Assembly (NCBI GenBank): GCA_016184115.1
Contig: JACPDH010000019.1
Coordinates: forward strand, 42,655 to 106,654
Reading direction: 5' to 3'
Length of the DNA: 64,000 nt
Origin: Acidobacteriota bacterium
Lineage (GTDB): Bacteria > Acidobacteriota > Thermoanaerobaculia > Gp7-AA8
The translations under genes were made by a program, and so were the position numbers. The notes under the pieces were generated by a model that had not been told where the DNA came from, ran no database searches, and was given only the letters and a program-made list of their open reading frames with translations. Positions within the stretch are counted from its first letter, which is position 1; the number at the start of each line of letters is the position of its first letter. Of this stretch, positions 18,659 through 26,590 are shown piece by piece.

Positions 18659-19654
18659 TCAGCCTTCCCACGTCTGCAGGATCTTGAGGTAGTTGGCGCG
18701 CTCATACTCGCGCGGGTTAGGCGAGCGGAGGATGTTCATGCTCCCTCGCATCTGGCCAATCGAGTCGTACCCCTTTTCGTCCATCCAGGAGACCATCTCG
18801 CGACAGATCGTACCGACGTGTGTCGGCCCGTTCTTGAAGATCGCTGCGACCATCTGGATCGCCGACGCGCCCGCCATGACCGCCTTGATCGCGTCGATCG
18901 ACGTGTGGACGCCACCGCTCACCGCCAGGTTCGTCGAGTGAAGCCTTCCCGAAAGAATCGCGAGCCAGCGGAGTCTGAGCAGCAGTTCCGACGAGGTCGA
19001 CAGGTGCATCTGCGAGATGACCGCCAGCTGTTCGATGTCGATGTCGGCCTCGAAGAGGCGATTGAAGAGCACGAGCCCATCGGCGCCTGCCACCTCGAGC
19101 CTTCGCGCGAAATTTGGCAGCGCCGTATAGAACGCCGAGAGCTTCACCGCGACAGGTATCCGGATCGCCTTCTTCATGTCGCCGACCATGGCGACCGTGC
19201 GCGTCTCGATCTCGTCGCCCGACTCGCGCTCCTCGGTTGGAACGTAGTAGACGTTCAACTCGAGCGCGTCCGCGCCGGCCTCCTCGATCTTCATCGCGTA
19301 TTCGAGCCAGCCTCCCGTCGAGTAGCCGTTGAGCGAGGCGATGACCGGGATGCGCAATGTCTCCTTGAGCCTGCGCACGTTCTCGAGGTATTCGTCGGGG
19401 CCGACGACGAACTCGATCGGCTCGACGAAGTAGCTTCGCGCTTCCGCGTACGATTCGGCGTGATTGTCGATCGCCTTGTGCGTCGCCATCGCCTCGCTAT
19501 CGATCTGCTCCTCGAACAGCGAACGCATCACGATCGCCGAGGCGCCACCGTCTTCGATCCGCTTCGCGTTGTCGATCGAGTCAGCGAACGGGCCCGCGCC
19601 GGCGATGAACGGATGGGGAAGTGTCAGTCCCAGATACGTCGTCTTCGTGTCCAT
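18659..19654 (-). CDS. Dihydroorotate dehydrogenase-like flavoprotein
   Basis: 331 residues with a (beta/alpha)8 FMN-binding pattern: LTLPHPFIAGAGPFADS at the N-terminus, ADALELNVYY, PVAVKLSAF with the conserved Lys, and AVSGGVHTSIDAIKAVMAGAS for phosphate binding. It belongs to the DHODH-like group commonly found beside pyruvate:ferredoxin oxidoreductase genes rather than the pyrimidine pathway enzyme. Starts 10 bases after the nifJ stop with a GGGGGAG site, so it is co-translated. Substrate unknown. Confidence 0.85.
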   Translation of the reverse strand: MDTKTTYLGLTLPHPFIAGAGPFADSIDNAKRIEDGGASAIVMRSLFEEQIDSEAMATHKAIDNHAESYAEARSYFVEPIEFVVGPDEYLENVRRLKETLRIPVIASLNGYSTGGWLEYAMKIEEAGADALELNVYYVPTEERESGDEIETRTVAMVGDMKKAIRIPVAVKLSAFYTALPNFARRLEVAGADGLVLFNRLFEADIDIEQLAVISQMHLSTSSELLLRLRWLAILSGRLHSTNLAVSGGVHTSIDAIKAVMAGASAIQMVAAIFKNGPTHVGTICREMVSWMDEKGYDSIGQMRGSMNILRSPNPREYERANYLKILQTWEG

Positions 19655-19664
19655 CGTTCTCCCC

Positions 19665-22600
19665 CTACTCTTCGCTCTTCCCGGACTTCGCGGCGACGGC
19701 GGCCACGGCCATCTGAGCTTCCTTTGGAAGCTTCAACTGGGCGATGTGCTGATACGTGGCCATTCGGCGCTCGGCGTTCAACTGCGCCTGCTTCGCGAAC
19801 TCCTTGAAGCGATTCGGATCGATCTTCTCGATCATCCGGAAGCGCGTCTCGTTCTTCATGTACTCCTGGACCGGGAGCTTTCCTCCAGCCATGTCGACGA
19901 CGAGCGGCGCTTCGCCCTGTTCGATTCTCCGCGGGTCGTAGCGATAGATGGGCCAGATCCCACTCTCGACCGCCTTCTTCTGCTGATCGGCGCCGTACAT
20001 CATGTCGTAGCCATGTGCGATGCAGTGGCTGTATGCGATGACGAGTGAAGGTCCATCGTAGGAATCCGCCGCCATCATCGCGCTCACGGTCTGTCCGTCG
20101 CGCGCCCCGAACGCGATCGACGCCACATAGACGTGTCCATACTGCATCGCCATCAGGCCGAGATCCTTCTTGTCGACTGCCTTGCCCTTTGCCGCGAACT
20201 TCGCCGTGGCGCCGAGAGGCGTCGCCTTCGACGCCTGGCCACCCGTGTTCGAGTAGACCTCGGTGTCGAGGACGAGAAGATTCACGTCGTACTTCATCGA
20301 CAGCACGTGGTCGAGGCCGCCGTAGCCGATGTCGTACGCCCAGCCGTCGCCACCGATCACCCAAACGCTCTTGCGAACGAAGTAGTCTGCGATCGCTTCG
20401 AGGCGCCGCGCCTCTGGCTCGCCTCGCGTCGCAAGGCGCTTCTTCAGCTCGGCGACGCGGGCGCGTTGCGCAGCGATTCCCGCCTCACTCATCTGATCGG
20501 CTGACAGGAGCTCACTGACCAGCTCGTCGCCGACCTTCGAGGCGAGCGTCTTCGCGATCGAGTGCGCGGTGGCGATCTGTGCGTCGATCGCAAGCCGGAA
20601 ACCGAGGCCGAACTCCGCGTTGTCCTCGAAGAGCGAGTTCGCCCAGGCCGGCCCGCGCCCGTTCGGATCGACCGCGTAGGGCGTCGTCGGCAGATTGCCA
20701 CCGTAGATGGAGGAGCAACCCGTCGCGTTCGCGATCAGCAGCCGGTCGCCATAGAGCTGGGTGAGCAGCTTGATGTAAGGCGTCTCACCGCAACCGGCGC
20801 ACGCACCCGAATACTCGAAGAGCGGCTGGTAGAACTGCGTCGTCTTGACGTCGAAACGCTGAACCTTCGTGCGGTCGAGCTCGGGGATCGAGAGGAAGAA
20901 GTCGTAGTTGACCTTCTCGCGCTCCGTGTGCTCGGCGTGCGGAAGCATGTTGATTGCTTTGTGTTTCGGATTCGCCTTGTCCTTGCCTGGGCAAATCTGG
21001 ACGCAGAGGTTGCAGCCCGTGCAGTCTTCAGGGGCGACCTGGATCGTGTAGTTGAGCCCCTTGAATTCCGAGCCCTTGAACGGCTGCGTCTCAAAGGTCG
21101 CGGGAGCGTCTTTCAGATCACCCGGCTCGTAGACCTTTGCGCGAATCGCCGCGTGCGGGCAGACCATCGTGCACTTGTTGCACTGGATACAGAAGTCCTT
21201 CGACCAGATCGGGATGTCGAGCGCGATGTTGCGCTTCTCCCACTGCGTCGTCGCGGTCGGCCATGTGCCGTCGACGGGGAAGGCGCTGACCGGAAGCAGG
21301 TCGCCTTTGCCCGCGAGCATCACGGCGGAGACCTTCTTGACGAAGTCGGGAGCCTCATCGCGAACGATCGGCGGCTTGTGGAACGAGCTCGTCGGCTTCG
21401 CCGGCACCGTGACCTGTTCGAGATGATCGAGAGCCATGTCGACCGCGGTCCAGTTGCGGCGAACGATCTCCTCGCCCTTCTTGATGTACGTCTTCTTGAT
21501 CGCGGCCTTGATGCACTCGATCGCTTCCTCGCGCGGCAGGACGCCGGAGAGGGCGAAGAACGCGGTTTGCATGATCGTGTTCACGCGGCCGCCCATGCCG
21601 GCCTCGCGTGCGACCTTCGTCCCGTCGATTACGTAGAAGCGTAGCTCCTTCTCGATGATCTGCTGTTGCACCTCGTACGGAAGGCGGTCCCATACCTCGC
21701 CGGCCGCGAAGGGCGAGTTGAGGAGGAAGACCGCGCCACGCTTCGCGTAGTCGAGCATGTCGAGCTTCTCGAGGAAGACGAACTGATGGCATGCGACGAA
21801 GCTTGCTTTCGAGATGAGATAGATCGACCGGATTGGGCGCGGCCCGAACCGAAGGTGCGATACCGTCGTCGCGCCCGATTTCTTCGAGTCGTAGACGAAG
21901 TACCCCTGCACGTAATTCGGCGTCTCCTCGCCGATGATCTTGATCGAGTTCTTGTTTGCTCCAACGGTGCCGTCGGCGCCGAGACCGAAGAAGACAGCGC
22001 GGACGACATCGTCGCCCTCGATGTCCCATTCGGGATCCCACGGCAGCGACGTGTGCGTCACGTCGTCGACGATGCCGACTGTGAAGCGGCGCTTCGGCTT
22101 CTCCTTCGCGATCTCGTCGAAGACCGACTTGACCATCGAGGCCGTGAACTCCTTCGATGAAAGGCCGTACCGGCCGCCGACGATCTTCGGCATCGCGAAG
22201 CCGAGCGTTCCTTCGTCCTCCGCGTCACGAAGCGCCGAGACGACGTCGAGGTAGAGCGGATCGCCCGTCGCGCCAGGCTCCTTCGTCCTGTCGAGAACCG
22301 CGATCGCCTTCACGCTCTTCGGGAGCGCCTGAAGGAGGTGCTTCGTCGAGAAGGGACGATAGAGGCGGACTGCAATCACGCCGACCTTCTCTCCCATGTT
22401 CGCGAGGAACTCGACCGTCTCGCGCGCCGTCTCGACGCCCGAGCCCATGAGGATGACGACGCGCTCGGCCTCAGGGTGCCCCCAGTAGTCGAAGAGCCGG
22501 TAGTCGCGGCCGATGCGCGCGCCGAACTTCTTCATCTGCGCTTCGACCTTGTCCGGGCAGGCGTCGTAGAAGCCGTTGCACGCTTCGCGCGCCTGGAAAA

Positions 22601-23276
22601 AGACGTCGGGGTTTTGCGCGCTACCTCGCAAAACGGGGCGGTCGGGAGTCAGCGCGCGTTCGCGGTGCGCCTTGACCATCTCGTCGGTCATCATGTGACG
22701 CAGGTCGTCGTCGCTCAGCATCTCGATCTTCGAGACCTCGTGCGACGTGCGGAACCCATCGAAGAAATGAAGGAACGGGATCCGACTGTCGAACGATGCA
22801 GCCTGCGCGATGAGCGCAAAGTCGTGCGCCTCCTGCACCGAGTTCGACGCCAGCATGCCGAATCCAATCTGCCGGCACGCCATGACGTCCGAGTGGTCGC
22901 CGAAGATCGACAGCGCGTGCGTCGCCACGGTGCGCGCCGACACGTGCATGCAGTAACCGGTCAGCTCGCCGGCGATCTTGTACATGTTAGGGATCATCAG
23001 CAGGAGTCCCTGCGACGCCGTAAAGGTCGTCGCCAGCGCTCCCGCCTGCAACGCGCCGTGAACCGCACCCGCGGCTCCGGCCTCCGACTGCATTTCCACG
23101 ACCTGAACCGGCGCTCCCCAGATGTTCTTCGCACCCAGCGACGCCATCTCGTCCGCCGCTTCGCCCATGTTCGACGACGGCGTGATCGGGTAGATCGCGG
23201 CTACCTCGTTGATTCGATATGCGACCGACGCGGTTGCATCGTTCCCGTCGACGGTCACCATCTGCTTCGAGTTCAT
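19665..23276 (-). CDS. nifJ: Pyruvate:ferredoxin (flavodoxin) oxidoreductase
   Basis: 1203 residues from ATG 23276 (GGAGGT 8 bases upstream); a longer frame to 23393 has no ribosome site and is rejected. Oxidises pyruvate with CoA to acetyl-CoA and CO2, passing electrons to ferredoxin. Domains in order: pyrimidine-binding half (YPITPSSNMGE), domain with the CoA/gamma subunit fold, two [4Fe-4S] clusters (CIQCNKCTMVCP and CTGCNLCVQICP), and the TPP-binding domain with GDGWAYDIGYGGLDH and EVYSNTGGQ. Length matches the single-chain homodimeric type. Cytosolic, oxygen-labile; its partner ferredoxin is not adjacent. Confidence 0.97.
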   Translation of the reverse strand: MNSKQMVTVDGNDATASVAYRINEVAAIYPITPSSNMGEAADEMASLGAKNIWGAPVQVVEMQSEAGAAGAVHGALQAGALATTFTASQGLLLMIPNMYKIAGELTGYCMHVSARTVATHALSIFGDHSDVMACRQIGFGMLASNSVQEAHDFALIAQAASFDSRIPFLHFFDGFRTSHEVSKIEMLSDDDLRHMMTDEMVKAHRERALTPDRPVLRGSAQNPDVFFQAREACNGFYDACPDKVEAQMKKFGARIGRDYRLFDYWGHPEAERVVILMGSGVETARETVEFLANMGEKVGVIAVRLYRPFSTKHLLQALPKSVKAIAVLDRTKEPGATGDPLYLDVVSALRDAEDEGTLGFAMPKIVGGRYGLSSKEFTASMVKSVFDEIAKEKPKRRFTVGIVDDVTHTSLPWDPEWDIEGDDVVRAVFFGLGADGTVGANKNSIKIIGEETPNYVQGYFVYDSKKSGATTVSHLRFGPRPIRSIYLISKASFVACHQFVFLEKLDMLDYAKRGAVFLLNSPFAAGEVWDRLPYEVQQQIIEKELRFYVIDGTKVAREAGMGGRVNTIMQTAFFALSGVLPREEAIECIKAAIKKTYIKKGEEIVRRNWTAVDMALDHLEQVTVPAKPTSSFHKPPIVRDEAPDFVKKVSAVMLAGKGDLLPVSAFPVDGTWPTATTQWEKRNIALDIPIWSKDFCIQCNKCTMVCPHAAIRAKVYEPGDLKDAPATFETQPFKGSEFKGLNYTIQVAPEDCTGCNLCVQICPGKDKANPKHKAINMLPHAEHTEREKVNYDFFLSIPELDRTKVQRFDVKTTQFYQPLFEYSGACAGCGETPYIKLLTQLYGDRLLIANATGCSSIYGGNLPTTPYAVDPNGRGPAWANSLFEDNAEFGLGFRLAIDAQIATAHSIAKTLASKVGDELVSELLSADQMSEAGIAAQRARVAELKKRLATRGEPEARRLEAIADYFVRKSVWVIGGDGWAYDIGYGGLDHVLSMKYDVNLLVLDTEVYSNTGGQASKATPLGATAKFAAKGKAVDKKDLGLMAMQYGHVYVASIAFGARDGQTVSAMMAADSYDGPSLVIAYSHCIAHGYDMMYGADQQKKAVESGIWPIYRYDPRRIEQGEAPLVVDMAGGKLPVQEYMKNETRFRMIEKIDPNRFKEFAKQAQLNAERRMATYQHIAQLKLPKEAQMAVAAVAAKSGKSEE

Positions 23277-23437
23277 GACACGGACCTCCAGCTGACCCTT
23301 CGGGGTCAGTGGCCATTCAATCGCGCAAGACAAACCGGTGCCTGTGTCGGACATCACGTGTAGGCAAGGGAGAGGGGGCAGGCGAGCGAGCATCGATCGC
23401 TGAGAATCGGAAGCTCGAACTCACGCCGGAGGCGTGA
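23277..23437. other. Upstream region of nifJ
   Basis: 161 bases with no gene. Holds the nifJ ribosome-binding site; no convincing promoter was identified by eye. Confidence 0.5.
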
Positions 23438-23648
23438 CGGAGAGTAGCCGGTGGCAAGCCGTCCCGCGCAGCGGGACAGGCGCCGCCACCGGTGGCCTCG
23501 CGCGAAACCAATCGCGCCCCGAAGGGGCGCCGGAATCGACATCGTTGCCACGCGACCATTCCGGCGCCCCGTCGGGGCGCTGAAAATTCGCGCTCCTCGT
23601 CCGGTGGCGGCGCTCTGCTTCGCAGAGCTTGCCACCGGCTACTTTCCG
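23438..23648. repeat. Nested palindromic MITE-like element
   Basis: The 22-base ends (23438-23459 and 23627-23648) are inverted copies with one mismatch, built around AGCCGGTGGCAAGC. Inside are four compact hairpins arranged symmetrically, two of them GCGCCCCGAAGGGGCGC and GCGCCCCGTCGGGGCGC, and an inner inverted pair GGCGCCGGAAT / ATTCCGGCGCC. No coding capacity. Shape and size fit a non-autonomous transposable element or composite REP element; no target-site duplication was verified. Confidence 0.65.
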
Positions 23649-23687
23649 TCGTCCCTTCGGGACGATGGAGTGGGCGCCCGAAGCGCG

Positions 23688-25115
23688 CTACGAACCCCGC
23701 GGCTCGAAACTCGCGGCCTCGACCCTTCGGATCAGCTCATCGAGGCGCGCGAGCGTCGCCGTCTTCCCAAGCCCCACGGCAACGTCGAAGATTGGTGGCG
23801 ACGACACGCGGCCCACAAGCGCAACCCTCAGAGGATGAATGTACTTGCCTGCCCCCATCCCGCTCGCCTCACCGAGTGCGCGCACCGCCACCTCGGCCGA
23901 CTCGATCGAGAACGTCGCATCGGCCGCGAGGGCATCACGCAGATCCCGCATTCGCTGCACGAGGTCGTCGCCCTTGACGTGCTTCTTCACCGCCTCGTCC
24001 TCGTAGGTCACCTGGCTGTCGGCGATGTAGTAATCGCGAATCTGCGTCGCGAGCTCGACGAGGGTTCTCGATCTGATCTTGTAAAGCTCGATCAGGCGTT
24101 CGAGCTTGGCGTCGAGCTGCGTCGCCTCGGCCAGGAACTCCCCGAGATGCGGGGCGATCTCCACTGCCGTCATCGCCATCAAATATTGCCCATTTACCCA
24201 GTTCAGCTTTTCGACGTCGAACACGGCCGCGGCCTTGTTTACGTCGCCGAGGTCGAACAGTGCGGTCGCATCCTCTCGGGAGATGATCTCGCGGTCCCCT
24301 CCTGGCGCCCACCCGAGCAGCACGAGGAAATTGAAGAGAGCCTGCGGGAGGATTCCCATCTTCTGGTACTCCTCCGTGGAAGTCGCTCCCGTGCGCTTCG
24401 AGAGGCGCTTCTTATCGCTCCCGAGAATCAGCGGAAGGTGCGCGAACGTCGGCGGCTCGGCGCCGAAGGCACGGAAGAGAACGACGTGCTTCGGCGTGTT
24501 CGACAGGTGATCGTCTCCGCGAGCTACATGGGTGATTCCCATGTCGATGTCGTCGACGACGACGGAGAGGTGGTAGGTCGGATTGCCGTCGGAGCGAAGG
24601 AGGACGAAGTCATCGAGCAGCTCTCCTTCGAAGCGTACGTGGCCGCGAATCAGGTCGTCGAACTCGATCGCCTCGCCGGGAACTTTGATCCGGACGGCGT
24701 GGGGAAGATCGTTGGAGGCATCGGTACGGTTGCGGCAGCGTCCCGGGTAGCGGTACGCCTCACCCTTCTCCTCCGCTGCACGGCGCTCGGCCTCGAGCTC
24801 GTCGACCGTGCAATAGCAGCGGTAGGCAGTGCCATTCGCCACGAGCTCTTTCACGCGCTCGCGATAGCGGTCGAGACGGTCACTCTGGTAGATCGGCCCT
24901 TCGTCCCATTCACAGCCGAGCCACCGGAGTGAGGCGAGGATCTGCTCGGCGTGGTGCTGCTTCGAGCGCTCGACATCGGTGTCTTCGATCCGAAGACACA
25001 TCACGCCTCCGTGCCGGCGGGCATGGAGAAGATTGAAGATCGCCGTCCTGGCGCCTCCGACGTGGAGGAACCCCGTTGGGGATGGCGCGAATCGGAGCTT
25101 TATCGGTCGGCTCAT
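23688..25115 (-). CDS. gltX: Glutamyl-tRNA synthetase
   Basis: 475 residues, class I synthetase charging tRNA-Glu. The N-terminal Rossmann fold contains the HIGH equivalent FLHVGGART (16-24) within RFAPSPTG, and the KMSKS loop reads DKKRLSKR. The C-terminal helical anticodon-binding region is full length. Whether it is discriminating for tRNA-Glu alone cannot be read from motifs. It is followed by the nested palindromic element and a small CGTCCCTTCGGGACG hairpin (about 23650-23664). Confidence 0.97.
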   Translation of the reverse strand: MSRPIKLRFAPSPTGFLHVGGARTAIFNLLHARRHGGVMCLRIEDTDVERSKQHHAEQILASLRWLGCEWDEGPIYQSDRLDRYRERVKELVANGTAYRCYCTVDELEAERRAAEEKGEAYRYPGRCRNRTDASNDLPHAVRIKVPGEAIEFDDLIRGHVRFEGELLDDFVLLRSDGNPTYHLSVVVDDIDMGITHVARGDDHLSNTPKHVVLFRAFGAEPPTFAHLPLILGSDKKRLSKRTGATSTEEYQKMGILPQALFNFLVLLGWAPGGDREIISREDATALFDLGDVNKAAAVFDVEKLNWVNGQYLMAMTAVEIAPHLGEFLAEATQLDAKLERLIELYKIRSRTLVELATQIRDYYIADSQVTYEDEAVKKHVKGDDLVQRMRDLRDALAADATFSIESAEVAVRALGEASGMGAGKYIHPLRVALVGRVSSPPIFDVAVGLGKTATLARLDELIRRVEAASFEPRGS

Positions 25116-25136
25116 GGCGGCGGATGGTAACTGAAA

Positions 25137-25286
25137 ATGTGGAATGCTGAATGCTGAATGCTGAATGAAAAGCGGCGACTCTCGCGAAACTGGGATACGT
25201 GTCAGGCGGCGGATTGCGTCAGACGCGAGGCCGCGGGATCAGGGTGCCTTTCATTCCGCATTCCGCCATCCGACATCGGCATTACT
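25137..25286. repeat. 7-bp word arrays, locus B (inverted pair)
   Basis: Left array 25137-25171: ATGTGGA, ATGCTGA three times, ATGAAAA. Right array 25252-25286: CATTCCG twice, CCATCCG, ACATCGG, CATTACT. The two are roughly inverted relative to each other around an 80-base GC-rich core. The TAA stop of the LCAT-like gene (25282-25284) lies inside the last heptad. Confidence 0.75.
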
Positions 25287-26580
25287 CCTGCGTCGTCTCC
25301 ACCAGCATCTCCAGCGTTTCCGCTTGGTGCGCGATGGTGAGGTGGTCGCCTTCGAAGTAGTGGGTCGAGTCGCCTAGCGCGCGAAGCTCCGACGAGCTGA
25401 GGGTCATCTGGCTCGAAATCGACGCGTGGATGTCGCCCGGCTCGGAGAGGATGCCGTCGAGCTCGGGATGGCGAGCAAGCTCCCGGTCACCCAGAAAGAG
25501 CGTCCTCCACCCTCCGCCGTTGCGCAGCACGACCGCTCGATTCATCGTCGGATGGCTTCTCCCCTGAAGAGAGACCAACCTCGTGTCCTCAGGCCAAGGA
25601 GCGGCGTCACTCTTAAGAACTGCTTGCATCCGCTTCGCGCGATCGAGAAAACGCTGCAACACGGCGAGCCTCGTCGCTTCGTCGCCGAAGATCTCGGGCG
25701 CGCGCGCGGCACGCCGCGCCGCATCTCGGCCGAAGATCGACCATCCGTAACGCTTCCACGAATTCGCATCGAAGAGATCGATGTCGAGAGGCGCACCTTG
25801 CGCGTCGACAAAGAGATCGGCGCGTCCTGCCGGCAGATCCTGATAGAGCGACTCGAACGTGAAGAACGCTTCAGGCCTGAACTTTCGGCCGCCGAGTTTC
25901 ACGTAACGTCGTCCGCGGTCGATCTCTCGAAGGATGCGGATACCGCCACCATTCGCGGTCGCGAGCAGCGTGACCGATGCGACGCGCGCACGGATCGCGG
26001 GCTTCCGCATGCCTCGTTCCGCCTCGTCGATTGAGACATCGCCGAAGCGGACGGCCCAGCGGCAGAGATACGTCGCATTGCTTTGGCAGACGAGATGAAC
26101 TTTCTGCACGGTTCCGCCCGCTGCCAGAGGAATCGCGTCAATTCGCCGCGCGAGCAACCGCGCGTTCTCGATGCTGTCGCGCCGCCAGTCGTAACCGAAG
26201 AGCAGGAGATTCTTGCCGCGCTCGTACCCCGCTTCTTCGTAGGCGCGAACGATTGGCAGATAGACGTCGCCCCGCAGCGCCGGAATCGTCCCGACCCGCA
26301 ACAGGGGCGCGCCCGCTTCGAGCCGGTCCTCGGCGCCACCGATCGGCACGGCGAGACCGTATCCGCCGTCACGCGGCAGAAAGAGGCTGCGGAAGTTCCC
26401 CCACTGCACACGGCCGCTCTCACGATCGTGGAGCTCCGAGCCGGTGATTCCAGGAACGAAAACGACCACGCGGCCGCTGATCGCCGAGGGTTCGTGTCTG
26501 ACAGGGATTCGCCCGCTGGCACAACCTCCCGTCAGGACGAGGGTGAGGGCGAGAGCTTGAACCAGGCACGCGCGTGGCAT
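25282..26580 (-). CDS. LCAT-like alpha/beta-hydrolase lipoprotein with atypical nucleophile elbow
   Basis: 432 residues; lipoprotein signal with LTGGC, Cys20 as lipid site. FVPGITGSEL (41-50) and LLFGYDWRR (126-134) are hallmarks of the lecithin:cholesterol acyltransferase / phospholipase-like group. The serine elbow, normally G-H-S-x-G, reads VCQSNAT with Ser167; the flanking glycines are lost. A C-terminal EGDHLTIAH offers the catalytic His. Probably a membrane-anchored lipase or acyltransferase, possibly with altered activity. Starts 10 bases after the propeller gene's stop, so both form an operon. Confidence 0.72.
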   Translation of the reverse strand: MPRACLVQALALTLVLTGGCASGRIPVRHEPSAISGRVVVFVPGITGSELHDRESGRVQWGNFRSLFLPRDGGYGLAVPIGGAEDRLEAGAPLLRVGTIPALRGDVYLPIVRAYEEAGYERGKNLLLFGYDWRRDSIENARLLARRIDAIPLAAGGTVQKVHLVCQSNATYLCRWAVRFGDVSIDEAERGMRKPAIRARVASVTLLATANGGGIRILREIDRGRRYVKLGGRKFRPEAFFTFESLYQDLPAGRADLFVDAQGAPLDIDLFDANSWKRYGWSIFGRDAARRAARAPEIFGDEATRLAVLQRFLDRAKRMQAVLKSDAAPWPEDTRLVSLQGRSHPTMNRAVVLRNGGGWRTLFLGDRELARHPELDGILSEPGDIHASISSQMTLSSSELRALGDSTHYFEGDHLTIAHQAETLEMLVETTQE

Positions 26581-26590
26581 CGAGCTCCGC

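Noticed and set aside
18170..19807. Long open frame on the plus strand (over 500 codons)
   Set aside because: It runs antisense across the ferritin-like and DHODH-like genes, has low-complexity Arg/Asp/His composition and no family motif; a GC-rich shadow.
19665..23393. Longer nifJ start at 23393
   Set aside because: The 39 extra residues are unconserved-looking and lack a ribosome site, whereas ATG 23276 has GGAGGT at the right distance.
23451..24932. Plus-strand frame of ~490 codons
   Set aside because: Antisense to gltX and runs through the palindromic element.
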